A stretch of 64,000 nucleotides of DNA from assembly GCA_030278955.1 (NCBI GenBank), contig JAOANR010000014.1, positions 14,200,068 to 14,264,067 on the forward strand, in the 5' to 3' direction. Within the stretch, counting starts at the first letter, position 1, and every line of letters starts with the position of its first letter. The stretch comes from Hygrophila difformis. Lineage: Eukaryota > Streptophyta > Magnoliopsida > Lamiales > Acanthaceae. The position numbers and the translations under genes are program-made. Shown here in pieces: positions 34,891-46,909 of the stretch. The notes beneath the pieces are model-generated. The model worked only from the letters and a program-made list of their open reading frames with translations. It was not told where the DNA came from and did no database searches.

Positions 34891-35885
34891 TCAAGCACAC
34901 AGTCCAACACTTAAACATATATCAGGTCTACTTGCAGTGAGATACAAGAGACTACCAATCATACTTCGATAAATTTTTTGATCAACTGGAGTACCAAATT
35001 CATCCTTAGTCATCTTCTCATGCTGTCCCAATGGAGTTTTCAACACTTTACTGTCCTCCATCTTAAATTTCTTAAGCATATTCCCAACATACTTCTCTTG
35101 ATTCAAAATATTCCCTTTTCGGATTGCTTGACTTGGAGTCCAAGCAAATATGTAAGTTCTCTCATCATACTCATCTCAAACTCAGTTTGCATAGAGTGTA
35201 CAAACTCATCCCTTAAGGCTTCTGATGTGCATCCATATAGTGTATCATCTACATAAATCTGAGCCACAAGTAGATGGTTGTGTCTCCGTTGTACAAACAA
35301 CGTCTTGTCAATCATTCCTCTTGTGTGCCCCTTCTTTAGAAGATAAATAGATAGCCTCTCATACCAAGCATGTGGTGTTTTCTTAAGACCATATAAAGCC
35401 CTTTTTACTATGTAAACACGATTTGGAAAATTTGGACTCTCAAATCCAACTGGTTGAGATACATAAATTTCCTACTTGATCGTTCTATTAAGAAAAGCAG
35501 TCTTAATGTCCATCTAAAATAGTTTGAATCCAAGTGAGCATGCTATAGCCAATAATAATCGAACAACCTTAATCCTTGCAGCAGGTGCAAAGGCCTCTTC
35601 ATAATCTAGCCCTTCGATCTGAGTAAATCCCTGAGCAACCAAACGAGCTTTGTTTCTGACAACCACTCATTTCTCATCTGTCTTATTCCTGAACACTCAT
35701 TATGTTCCAATAATATTGGTGTCTGGAGGTTGTGGCACCAACTCCCACACATCATTCATCTTGAAGTGCAACAATTCTTCTTGCATGACAACTATCCACA
35801 ATTCATCCTTTAGTGCTTCAATGGCATTCTTAGGTTCAACTTGAGAAACAAAAAAGTTCATAACATAGAAAGAGAGACTTGTCAA
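34891..35885 (-). pseudogene. Copia reverse transcriptase, fragmented
   Basis: The pieces are recognisable but out of one frame: EALKDELWIVVMQEEL and WELVPQPPD at the start (35885-35700), YVDDTLYGCT (the copia YVDD box) near 35250, and TASRPDICLSVGL near 34910. Several stops and frameshifts lie between. Confidence 0.85.
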
Positions 35886-35983
35886 CTCAGTATAGTCAAT
35901 TTGATGTTGTTGGCTCCTGGTCAGCCTTGGTGCTTAAGGATCACCAATAATAGCCATCTCTTGCAGAGTCCTGTTCTTGCGCT

Positions 35984-36415
35984 CTACAACCCCATTCTTC
36001 TGTGGAGTCTTTGGAGATGAAAATTCATGAAAATTCCATAGTTGTGGCAGTGTTGTTTAAATAACTTGTTCTCAAACTCCTTTCCATGATCAGTTCTAAT
36101 TCGAGCAATCTTGGAATCTTTCCCAGTCATAAGCTTCAATGTAAGCTTATCATAAGTAGCAAATGTTTCATCCTTGGTTCTCAGAAAGTCTACCAATGTA
36201 TATCTTGAATAGTCATCAATACATCCAAAGATGTACCTCGTTCCACTAAGACTTGGTACTTCGGTTGGCCCCATCAAATCCATATGCAATAATTCCAAGA
36301 ACCTTGTAGTTTGAACTTGATTAATAAGTGTGTGTGAAGAATGAATCTTCTTGCCCTTTGCACAATCTCCACAAATAATATTCTTCACAATTGGTAGTTT
36401 CGGCATCCCACGCAC
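35984..36415 (-). pseudogene. Copia integrase fragment
   Basis: Reads GDCAKGKKIHSSH (end of the zinc finger), LLHMDLMGPTEVPSLSG with the first catalytic Asp, DDYSRYTLVDFL, and RTDHGKEFENKLF with the second Asp. The frame then breaks just before the region holding the catalytic Glu. Confidence 0.88.
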
Positions 36416-36779
36416 AACACCAGAATTACTGATTCTAACAACAGACTTCTAATTCATATGACCACATTTCTTATGCCACAACTGCATTTCATCCAAATGT
36501 GTAGACAAAGCCATGTTAGGTTTATCTTTCAGAGTATAACAGTTATTCTTGGATCTACCACCAACCATAACACATTTCTTATCTCTATTCAAGACTTCCC
36601 TGAATCTTTTATAAAACCCACAAAGTGATTGTCATCACAAAAAATGGCTGATTGAAATAAGATTGGTTGTAAAACCAGAGACATAATAGACTTTAGAGAG
36701 TAGAGATAGATTGTCATCCTTGAGTGTTCCATAGCCAGAAATCCTATTCCTCACTCCATCACCAAAGATAATTTCACCA

Positions 36780-38691
36780 CAATCTTATTCTATGAATGTC
36801 TTAAACAACTTCTTATTTCCAATCATGTGGCGTAAGCAACCACTATCAAAGTATCATTTCTTGCAGGGTGACAATGCTTTCTGAAGTGAAAGCATCACCA
36901 AACATTTAGCTCGAATTTTCTTAGGCATCCACTGCCTCTTGAATTTAATATGCTCTCGTAGTTCCTCCGTAGGCCACACAACAAGTTTACCACGCAGTAT
37001 GTCTCGCACCAATATGTTGCAAGTGTCAAAACTATGTCCAGGGAATTTGCAATATGCACAAAAACGTTGATCTTTAATAGGGCAGTCATCAATATCCATG
37101 TTAAGACCGCTATTGTCAACAGGCTTCTTAATAGGTGCAGCTTGCAATATTCCACCTTTCACAAATTTCCTTGTTGGGGTTGAAGTTGAAGCTTCACCTT
37201 TATGATAGCCAATTCCAGTAATGTCTGTGGATACTTTTCCCTTGCAGGTCATCTCATCTAACTTCTCCTTATTTTTCATCATAGCATCATAGTGACTGAC
37301 TTTTGTTGACGGCTCAAGATTAATAGCCATGAGTGCTTTCTTTTCTGCTTCTAGACTCACCATAGAACTTGTAAGATTAGCTACTCCACCTTTCAATTTC
37401 TGAATCTCTTCATCTTTTTCTTCACAGGCAACACTGAGATCTCCAACTTTAACCAACAGTCATTTGTTCTCACCAACAACACATTTGTGATTCTCATTTA
37501 GCTCAACAAAAGCTTATGCTAATTTATTAAATTCCAGATCTTCTCATTCATCTTGATCCTTATCTGGAGCATGTGAGTTTGGAGTATTATCCTCAGTATG
37601 AACAGTCAAAGCAATTTCAGCATCATCTGACTCTTCTTCACTTTGTTGTGTCTCTGATGTGTCACTGACCTCATCATCACTGAGTGTTGCATTTAATGCT
37701 TTTCCTTCTCTCCTTTTAGCAATGAGACATTTAACTTTTTGTGCCCAACTCCCCCGCAATCATAACAATGGAGCTCCTTAAATGCTTCAGGTAAATCAGA
37801 AAGATTGACTTTCCTGGTCTTTCTCTTTTCATTACTTGAGGAACTGCTTTTATATGGTTGTTTCTCTGTTGTGCGCTCTTTGCCTTTACCACGATCAATT
37901 CTGTCTTTTCCAAACGACCTGGCTCTTTTGTTTTGCAAGATTCTGGCCAGCTTCTTAGACAAATAAGACTTCTCTTCTTCAGAAATACCATCACCTTCTT
38001 CAACTTTGAATGCACGAGCTTTAGATTGGCTTTCCTTCTTCTCCAAGTGGATCATCTCATAAGTCCTCAGAATAAGATTATCAAGTGATATGGTCTTAAT
38101 CTTATCCATTTCTTTAAGTGCATAAATCTTAGAAGAATATTTCTCGGAAACAGTTCGAAGCATCTTACTCACAAGAATGTTATTCTCATTTTAATATAAG
38201 TAAGTGTGCTTGATTGACCAAATCGTTGAATCTTTCAGCATAGGAAGTAATGCTTTCATCATCTTGCATCTCCATTCTGTCAAAGGCAGATTCAATACGT
38301 TGTATCTTGGTTGAGCGCACATCATCAGATCCTTCATGTGCATTAGCAAGTGAAGTCCAGGCTTCATAAGCAGTGGAGCAGGTTGAGATCATCTTATATT
38401 GTCCTTCATCAACAACACTAAAAATAGCATTAAGTGCAGATGCATTTCCTTGAAAGAGTGCTTTCTTATTAACAGAGTACTCCTCGTATGGTGTAGGCTC
38501 AAAGGTAACAATAGCTTGTTCACTAGCTCCAGCTCTGATTTCCTTCACTGGCTGCTTATACTCTGTCAACACAACTTTCCATGATTCTGGTCCAAGAGAC
38601 TTCAAAAAGATCAACATTTTGTTCTTCTAGTAGCAATAGTTTGAGCATCAAACATGGGAGGCCTTGTTGTAGAGAACCCTTCACGATTCAT
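36780..38691 (-). pseudogene. Copia Gag and protease, broken
   Basis: Gag starts at ATG 38691 (MNREGFSTTRPPMF), but a short deletion/frameshift near 38613-38640 removes residues before FLKSLGPESW. It resumes through the copia Gag core (TCSTAYEAWTSLANAHEG) to a stop at 38186 and continues in another frame to a zinc-knuckle remnant CYDCGGVGHK near 37760, where the expected last cysteine is not evident. A coiled-coil-like segment (37456-37250) and a second Cys/His motif CAYCKFPGHSFDTC (about 37040) follow. The protease motif FDSGCLRHM at about 36840 is preceded by a stop. Confidence 0.8.
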
Positions 38692-38730
38692 CTTGAAGAT
38701 CGAGTTTGAAAAATACCAGAAAGAACTCCC

Positions 38731-38744
38731 GCTCTGACACCAAT
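38731..38744 (-). other. Copia primer-binding site
   Basis: The - strand reads ATTGGTGTCAGAGC directly after the 5' LTR, complementary to the initiator Met tRNA with one change (GTGTC for GTATC). Confidence 0.85.
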
Positions 38745-39574
38745 TGACAGGTCCCGTGTGTGAACACTGTAAATACGTGTTGTGCCCACACCTCGTACAC
38801 AACCAAAAACAGATAACAAGTCTAAAACAGAATGCAGAATAAATAAACAAAACCAATATTTGGTTACCCAGTTTGGATCACCCGATTTTACATCTGGGGG
38901 ATCCCAATCCAGGCATATTTCACTATCAACCAAGGTAAATAGGAAAACCCATATGTTTAGAATAGAAACCCCTTCAACCCTTCCACAATAGGACTCCCTT
39001 TTGTCACCTAAACCAACTCCAGGTAGGAACAGAGTATAGTGCATATACCAATCACTAAACCTGCTGATATCACCCTTCAATCCTAATACTAGGCCAAGCA
39101 AGCTTCTACCCTTGTAATAGCTACTCCCCAAGTTAAGTTTAAACACTCAACAACCCAACTAAAATAGCTCTAAGCACTTCTAAAAGGTAAATCTTGCAAA
39201 GTGAAGAAATGCTAGCTACACTCTAATAACTATCTCTACCAAGAATAGAAAAAGGTTACCCCTTGCTGAGAAAAATAGCTTGATAGAGATACTCATGAAA
39301 AACCTCATGTTCTTCTTTCAATCTGCATCCCTCAATCTCTCAATATGTTTTCTATGTATTGCTCAAGTGTTTCTGCCACCAAATGATTGAGGCATTACCC
39401 TTAAAATGCGGAGGCTCGGATATCCAGGCCCATGGGCTGGGGAAAAGCCCTGGACAGCTGTCACACCATGAGCTTTTGTCTTTTCTGCTCCAGGGGTCAG
39501 GTCATGAGCTCGGTTGTGTTCACATCTCTCACACAACGATCATCTGCACAAGATTTTTAAGCATAAAACCAACA
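38745..39574 (-). repeat. 5' LTR of the copia element (830 bp)
   Basis: Matches 31266-32072 with many substitutions plus a 24-bp extra segment. Ends TG..CA on the - strand (TGTTGGTTTT ... ACCTGTCA). Confidence 0.92.
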
Positions 39575-39689
39575 ATATCCACAAAGAATGTTTAAAATTT
39601 AACTATACATAATATTAAAATTAATTAAAATTTTATTTAAATTTATTATTAATATAAATATTAAAATGGATTAAAGAACTATTTAAATT
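39575..39689. mobile_element. Fold-back element, continuation of left arm
   Basis: Starts with the copia target repeat ATATC and continues 'cacaaagaatgtttaaaa'. When the copia element is removed, the joined sequence matches the right arm (reverse complement of about 41780-41860). It ends in the LINE target repeat at 39676-39689. Confidence 0.75.
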
Positions 39690-41267
39690 GGACGCTGGAT
39701 TTGGAAAGGGGCGGATGGCCGTGGTTTACATTTGGTTAATTGGGAGAGGGTTACTCAGTCTCGAAATGCTGGAGGTCTGGGGATCCGACAGAGTAGACAT
39801 ATGAATATGGCGATGATGGGGAAGAATTTATGGGATCTTGTTACGGATACTAACAAGTTGTGGGTTCAGGCCCTTAAAGGGAAGTACGGATATGAGGCGG
39901 GGTTGATGCCGCAAAACCATTATCGCGGTACTAAGGTGTGGAAGGGTCTGATGAAGTTTTGTATGGCTTTCTGTGAAGCTTATGGTGTCAGGGTAGGTAA
40001 TGGAGAGAGCTCGCTGTGGTACGTGCCATGGTGGAAAGGGAAATGTCTTACCCATCTCGTCCCATTTGTGGATTACCATGATGTGAATCTTAAAATTAAA
40101 GACGTGATGGTGGGAGGTCAATGGAGGTTGGAGATGATCTATTCTTGGTTGCCTGAGGCAATTAAGCTTGATATGATGAGTACCCCAGCCTGCTACTTGG
40201 AAGAGAATATGCCAGATGTTTTAACTTGGCGAGGAAATATTCAGGGTGTCTATACGGTGCGTTCGGGTTACAGGTGGTTGAAAGGGGAAGAGGGACAGCT
40301 CATGAATTGTTCTTGGGTATGGAAGAAGGTGATCCCTGAAAAGATTGGTCTGTTGTTATGGCTTATTGGGCATGGGAGCTTACCGACCAATGCTCTTCGG
40401 TTTCATCGAGGCATGGCTGCGTCCCCATTATGTTTGATATGTGGTGACAAGGAGGAGGATCGGAAGCATGCTCTTTTCCTTTGTGAATGGGCGCAGCAGA
40501 TCTGGACTCGAGCGGGGTTCGCTTTTGCTGCAAGTTTGCAGATGGTGCATGCAGGAGATAGCCTAGCCTGATGCGAATGGGCTTGGCGTCGATGGGGGGC
40601 TTGGTTCTTAGCACTCCTTTGGGAGGTGTGGTGTCATCGGAATGGTCTTATATTTCGGGATGAAGTGGTGGCCTGCGATAAGGTGGTGGGGAGGGCTGCT
40701 GCTCTTTGTCAAACTATGGAGGCACAGGTTGCAGTGAAGGCTCCGCCGCTCCCTAGGATTATTAGATGGATTGATAGTAATGTGAATGGGCCTATTCTAC
40801 ACTCGGATGGGTGTGTTTTGTTCAGTGAAGGCAAGTCTGGTTTTGGTGCGATTCTTCGACAGCATACGGGTGAATGGATTGGAGCATGTAGCGGTGCTAC
40901 CGGGGCGAGGAGTATTCTGGAAGTTGAGCTGGTTGGTCTTAAGTTTGGGCTGAAGCTTGCTGTTCACATGGGCATTCGATTGAGAGCTTGTTATGTGGAC
41001 TCATTGGAGGTGGTTAGATTGGTGTTAAGGGATAGAAATGCTTGTCATGCTTTCTGGCCGGTGATCAAGTGCATTCGAGAGGCTTTACAGCGCATGGAGG
41101 GGTGTGTCTTGTGCCATGTTTGTCGAGAAGGGAATCAAGTGGCCGATGGTTTTGCCCGGAGAGCCGCGTGTGCAGAGGACTTCTACATCACGTGGGCTTT
41201 CTCACCCGACGATATCAAGATACTCATGAACAGAGATGCTGACGGAGGAGGTTTTGTTAGGCTTTGA
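39690..41267 (+). pseudogene. LINE ORF2 C-terminus: zf-RVT and RNase H, one stop
   Basis: A single frame of about 525 codons is open from the truncation point, interrupted once by TGA at 40569-40571. The first part (LVNWERVTQSRNAGGLGIR ... VWKKVIPEKIGLLLW ... CLICGDKEEDRKHALFLC) is the zinc-binding zf-RVT region typical of plant L1 ORF2. The second part (LHSDGCV, GFGAILRQHTGEWIGACSG, ILEVELVGLKFGL, ...CREGNQVADGFAR) is an RNase H domain of RVT_3 type. It ends in a natural stop at 41265-41267. There is no reverse transcriptase, so it is non-functional. Confidence 0.92.
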
Positions 41268-41372
41268 TATGTTCTGTTAGGTGTTCGGATGGTTTTTGAT
41301 TCATTCCCTCCTTTCTTTGTTCTTTTTTTCTTTTTTCGCCCGCCTCCTTAGGCTGTATTACCAAAAAAAAAG
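39690..41372 (+). mobile_element. 5'-truncated L1-type LINE
   Basis: About 1.68 kb holding only the 3' end of LINE ORF2 plus a short 3' UTR and an A-rich tail (41363-41371). It is flanked by the perfect 14-bp target duplication GAACTATTTAAATT (39676-39689 and 41373-41386). 5' truncation, A tail and a long variable TSD are the signature of target-primed reverse transcription. Confidence 0.95.
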
Positions 41373-41386
41373 GAACTATTTAAATT

Positions 41387-41975
41387 CAGAAAAACTTAAT
41401 TAAATATCTAGAAAATTCGTATTTAATTATTCTTTAATTCAAATTAATTTATTAGATATCTTATTTAAATTTGATAAACTAAAATTTAATTTATTAGATC
41501 AATTCAGATATCTAATTCATATTAATTTAGATTTAATAAATTCATATTTAATTTATTAGATATATAATTATTTTTTGAATTTAAATAATTACTTAATTCA
41601 TTATGATATTTATATATTAAGTTAAATTTAAATAAATTTATAATTAAATTTATATTACATATTTAATTTTATTTTTAAATTTAAAATGTGATATTATTCT
41701 ATTAAATTTTTAATTTAATTAGTTAATTTTTAATTAATTTTTTTTAATTTTATTTTATTAATAATATTTCTAATTCTGATTTGGCATGCATATGTGATAT
41801 GTGTAGTTATTTTTTTTAAACATTTCATGTGGACATAATTAAGGAATTAATTAGCTCAAAATACATGTTTCGTATAAAAATAACTATTTTGGATATTAGT
41901 TGTAAACGTAGATGATTAATAAGGACGAAAAATAGATAAAAAAACTATTTAAATTTTGGTAAACAAAAAAGGACT
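41387..41975. mobile_element. Fold-back element, centre and right arm
   Basis: Very A/T-rich (mostly TTAAATTT-like). The terminal 165 bp is the inverted partner of 31121-31265 plus 39575 onward. The outer right end abuts the CACTA fragment, so no target duplication can be read. Confidence 0.7.
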
Positions 41976-41976
41976 A

Positions 41977-42737
41977 CAACTACAAGAAAACTGGGGTTTA
42001 CCAACCGCAATTGCCGACCGACGGTGTGCGGGTCGGATTTACCGACCGGCCTATCGACCGCAGCCGTCGGTCGGCAAAAGGTAACCGTTGAGTGGGGGCC
42101 CGGGCCAAAGCCGACCGGTTTGCCGACCAAAAATGCGTCAGTCGGGACCGCCGACCGGGATACCGACCGCAGACACGGCCGTTATTATTACAGACCGTAG
42201 TGGCGGTCGGTAACCTAGGTTGTATTATTTCATCCCCAAATCGCTGTAAGTCTTCATTTCTCTCTTCTTCCACCTATAGTACCTGTTGCAGATACGGCCG
42301 TTCCAGAGACACCACCCCCACGCACTTCAGGTACTAACAACTTTTTAAATACTGTTGCTCCAGTTCCTTTATGAAAAACTTAGACTTTATTTGTTGTTAG
42401 GATCGGTGGGGTCTTCACAAGCGGTTCCACCCGTTCCTCCTCCCGTAGGTGAGCATGGTCCTGATAGGGTGCTCCTTGCGCCAAAGCCCACAGATGGGAT
42501 GTAAGTATTCCAAGTTATATTTAAGTTATGTTAAATATAATTAATTTTTTCTTTATACAACATGAGTCTTCTTCTTAACTACGTCGTTTAACGAGCGAGC
42601 ATTGTCTTGAAGTATCGACTTCCCGAACTCTGTCGTGATGAAGATTACAGACATATATCCCAGATGTGCGGATATAAATGAGATTAGTTAGGGTAAGGTA
42701 TCAAAAGAGACCAAGGAGTTTTATTGGGGTGAATTTG
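41977..42737 (+). mobile_element. CACTA (En/Spm) transposon fragment
   Basis: Starts at a CACTA-type terminus (cAACTACAAGAAAAC) followed by subterminal repeats of CCGACCG / CGGTCGG in both orientations (42015-42220). Exon-like pieces follow: a proline-rich stretch ending at a donor GGGATG|GTAAGT-like site near 42500, and from about 42585 a frame reading FNERALS...SIDFPNSVVMKITDIYPRCA...KVSKETKEFYWGEFE, similar to the plant CACTA 'Transposase_24' protein, with two stops (TGA, TAG). It is cut at 42737 by the Athila LTR; GAATT (42733-42737) is the probable target duplication. Confidence 0.75.
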
Positions 42738-45639
42738 AAACTTTTGACAAGTTTCATTAACACGAGCATTTTCTAAAATATACCAGGTTAGATTTATTAC
42801 ATGAAAAGAGTTATGATTCACGGGAAAGGGTTTAGGGATATATATGTTAAGCTTAATAATCTTTTTATTACTCAAGAATGGTGCTTTGGCTTCAAATGGC
42901 GCTGTGGTCCTCTCTGTCATGGAATGTTGACAAATCTCATGGCATAGCCGGGATAGGTTGACCTTCAGCCTGTCACACTGAGGATCCCCGGCAGATATGC
43001 CATGATACTTCTCATCAATTCTTGCCATAAGAGTTCCTGCCATGAAACTTTTGACAGATTCCCACTACATGAGTATTTTCCGAAAAATCATGATCCTGGT
43101 TTAGGTTTTATTTAATGAAACCAATTTATGATGGTGGAGTTGTGATTAGGGATATATTTATAAGTAGTCATGTTTTTATTGCTCGTGTTTAAGAAACTGT
43201 ACCCCCGAAAGCGCACGGTGTCAAAAATTGCAGTAATTTATAGTAAGACCGGATCGTTTACTGGAGGATGTGCGATAGAAGCAGGTCCCACGTCGTTTTA
43301 CTAGATTTTCCATTCGTATTGCTCAATAGGTTTGAAAGATGATTAATATCTACTGACATGAATTTAAACTAGATCTTGAAAGCAGTTAAACTAATCTACA
43401 AAGCAAATAAATCTATTCTAGAAAGCGGATGAAAATCATTCTAGGAATGCGGTAAACATAATCTATGAAAGCAGGGAAAAGGTGCATTGTGCCAACCGTG
43501 AAGTTGAATCACAATGTAGACAGAAAGGACAGGAAGAAAAGAATGAAAATTGGACAAGAGTGAGATACAGCAATATTAAACTTCCATTTTTATACGCAGA
43601 TCTTTGCTTGGGATACTTCTATCAGATAGCTAATTCTCATGCTCTCAATAAGGCTTTCCCTTTAACAGACAGGTACTTGCAATATGAGTTTACATGTTCT
43701 TAAGACCGCAAATTCTAAGATACCACAGATTCGTAACTGCCCTGGCCTGGGTGTGTTACTTCATCTGTGGTGGAAAAGCAACACCCGACACATCATTTAT
43801 TGAAATGCCAAGTACCACTATCATTCTCCCATGTCACACCCAAAGATTTGAAGTAAGCCCTAAACTATCCCTTAACTGTCAATCCTAGTAGCAGTTACAC
43901 AACTCTCAATACAACCGAGTGACCTCTAATGAAAGCGGTTAAAAGAAAGCGGTAAAGAAAGCATTTAAAACCTATCACTCGGAGGTTTTGAAAATCTGAC
44001 CCTGGTAGTAAAAGACAGCTCCCCATCAGGATGAAGGGGTATGGATCAAGAATTCCCGGCTCTCAGTGACCCACTAATGTGTTCACTTCCTTCCGGGTGA
44101 TTATGAGATACAAACTAATGAAACGAACTAATAAATTAGTTCGTTCCGGATGCACTCACTCAGGACTCAAAAGTAGGCTTTGGCAGAAGAGGATAGCAGT
44201 TGAAAGAAATCAACCCTATCTTGGAAAATAACCAAGGCCTGGATGATGTTCCTCTAAGATTATTTACTACACTGTATTTGAATCCAAGTGGACCCCATCT
44301 CGGTGTAGCACTTAATCTTACATTTCCATCAACCAGCAATTTTGGAACATAATGAGTTTGAAAATCATTCCCTGTCAGGTACTAGACTCTCAGTTAAAAC
44401 ACAGACCCTTTCAGTCTAGGCGAGACCTAATCGCTGAATCTGTTTCTTAATTTCCCAAAATACAACCCTTGACAGAATATGAATTAGTCATAACTGAAGA
44501 ATTTATCCCTTACTCAGATCCGGATTTTATAAAGAGGTTTTTGTTGGAAATTTATAAAGCAATATCTGTTTTAAGATCTAGACTTCTATTGTCCAAGGGA
44601 AGGATCCCAAAATAATTACAGACCACAATAGTATATAATATTATCATGCATAAAGATATATGGAAGTGTAAAATTAATTGACCCAAAATATAAATGCGGG
44701 TCTAGACAGAAGGTGAAACACAGACATGAAGTGGTCAAGGGACCAAAGTAATGGCAGAATAATCAGGTGGACTGTAAACATCTACTGTCCAATTTCCCAA
44801 TCACTCGGGTGGAGCGAATTTAGACAGCTTAGACCCTATAATGGTGGTGTCAACACCAGTTGGGCCTCCACTGTCTGTGAATTCGGATAAAAACCTACAT
44901 GCTTCCCTTCTATAATGATCATCAGTTGGCATTGACTGATGCCAACTGACTCCCAGTACGGATTGGAATTTAGGTTTGGAAATTAAGATAACAATAAAAA
45001 TAAAACTGTATCTGGATGGGAGTCAGCCGAGCAGCTATTATAACCCCGGATGGGCGAACCGCCAAGGCTTCCACTGACAATCGTCCAGACCATGCAAAAT
45101 AACAATTAGTAACTAATACTCAGAATACGAGCTAGTTATCCATGAGGGAGTACCCGCCAACATTAGTCTGATGTATTCTTTACTAATGGTTCCACACAGC
45201 ACACAAAGACAAAATAAATAAGAAACAAAAGAAGATCCCCTGTATGAGAGACATTGGTTTCTCATGCAAGGTTGTGGATTGGGTCCACATGTGATGGTCT
45301 TAAATAATCCTTCCTACCATAATTAATTACAGTCCAGATTGTCTGTTTAAGCTATCAAGATTTTGTTTATACAAGAGTGTTTTAATGGTAATTGAACAAA
45401 GGTCCTTTAATCATGATGATTATTGAAGTTTGATTATTGCTAATCTCAATCTTTAATCATTAATGAGTCAAGGGTTCAATCAGTTAAGTGATGCAAATGG
45501 AGAATCAAAATTTGGGCAGCATAACACCCTATATTGCAATTCCAGAATGTTACATCCTAACCCGTGGGGCTATGATGTGAGTGTTGCAATATAAAATAGG
45601 GAGAGAATGAGAGTTGTTTGAGATTAAATAGAGGGAGAG

Positions 45640-46185
45640 GAACCCTTGTCGCGATATCATAAATTTTGTCGCAGACCGAGGTCCGCGACATGGACATCCC
45701 GACAGGTTTTTTTTTTTTTTTTTTTTAGAATTTTTGGCAGCATAACGCCTCTTTGTCGCTGTGCAAGATTTTGTCGCGGAACGTGGTTCCGCGACAAGGG
45801 TGACATCGCGACAAAATGTTTTCATAAAATTCTAAAGCATTTGAACCTTTGTCGCTATGCATGGAAATTTTGTCGCGGAACGTGGTTCCGCGACAAGGTG
45901 TTCCGCGACAAAGTGTTCAAAGATCAAGGAACATGGCATAATTTTTCTGTCTCAGAATGGGATTTTGTCGCGGAACGTGGCTCCGCGACAAGATGATTCC
46001 GCGACAAAAAGCCATGAAGACAAAATGCAAGAGTTTGGCTCCTTTGTCGCTATGCATGGACAGTTTTGTCGCGGAACGTGGCTCCGCGACAAAGGGTTTT
46101 AAATTATGGAGACAAGTGTCTTGAAACACCTTGGTCGCGGAACAGCCATTTTGTCGCGGAACGTGGTTCCGCGCCAGAAGGCGGT
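45640..46185. repeat. Palindrome array A (3' LTR, downstream of TATA)
   Basis: At least six hairpin units have arms TTGTCGCGGAAC and GTTCCGCGACAA (or GCTCCGCGACAA) around a 3-nt GTG spacer, near 45659, 45771, 45873, 45964, 46063 and 46152. Between them are half-sites and the recurring phrase TTTGTCGCTATGCATGGA. Both strands are very rich in CG dinucleotides within an otherwise A/T-rich LTR. Confidence 0.93.
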
Positions 46186-46827
46186 TGGCGCCCAAGGTGG
46201 TTCAGGACAAAAGTCAGAAAAAGCAGAAATGAACAGTGGCATGCAAACAGCGTGATCTCACCCTATTTCAGATCAAAAAGCTATTCTAAGCTAGAAATAA
46301 GCAAGAAACATTCAAAATAAAAAAGAACATGCTTAAACAAAAATAACAAGGACGGGCAGAATATTAAAATAAAGCAGGAGTCCTAATCTAGGGTTTGATC
46401 ACACATCCACACAACATTATCCATAAAATGCTAACAGTAAACATAAAAATAGCAAAATGGGGGTCAAATGACCCCAAAATGAAAAAGAAAGCATAAATCC
46501 ATGGGGTGTGAGACCCATTTCATGATTTGGGACACAAATGATGAATGTTTTCCCATATTATTGAAGAGGTATTGTTAATACCCATGATTTGGGTATTACA
46601 AACCCTAAAACAAGAGTTTAGAAACCAAAACATAGTGTAAAAATGGCTATCTAAGCAACTGTGAACAGTAAAAAATACTAAACTAAGCTAAACTAAGAGC
46701 AAAAAGTAAATAATACATGAAAATAACCCTAAACTACTCTACCTAAGGAAGAACTCCTAAGCTTGCCTGCAAGAGCTCTACAAGAATTTCAATCTCTCTC
46801 CTAGCTAACTCTTAGCTCATGGGAGAC

Positions 46828-46840
46828 ACCTCATATTTAT
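46828..46840 (-). promoter_or_regulatory. Probable TATA box of the Athila LTR
   Basis: The - strand reads TATAAATATGAGG, about 620 bp into the LTR and about 80 bp downstream of palindrome array B. Confidence 0.6.
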
Positions 46841-46909
46841 AGAAGTGTAACCCTAAGCCCATGGGCCTTGATTCTAGCCCATTGTGTCTTAAGACATCAC
46901 ACACATCAC

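Larger units (their letters stand above)
31266..39574 (-). mobile_element. Decayed Ty1/copia element, SIRE/Maximus-like, with additional ORF
   Basis: Both LTRs are present (31266-32072 and 38745-39574) and the insertion is bounded by the perfect 5-bp repeat ATATC (31261-31265 and 39575-39579). In transcription order (- strand): 5' LTR, primer-binding site, Gag, protease, integrase, reverse transcriptase, RNase H, an additional ORF, polypurine tract, 3' LTR. Integrase before RT marks copia. The MNREGFSTTRPP Gag start and a large ORF after pol match the SIRE/Maximus lineage. All ORFs carry stops or frameshifts, and the LTRs differ by many substitutions and a 24-bp indel, so the copy is old and dead. 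Confidence 0.93.

Noticed and set aside
40363..40614. Open frame antisense to the LINE ORF
   Set aside because: Shadow of the LINE coding frame with no independent features.
45640..46185. CRISPR-like array
   Set aside because: The repeats are palindromic but unevenly spaced and imperfect, the DNA is a plant LTR, and no cas genes exist here.
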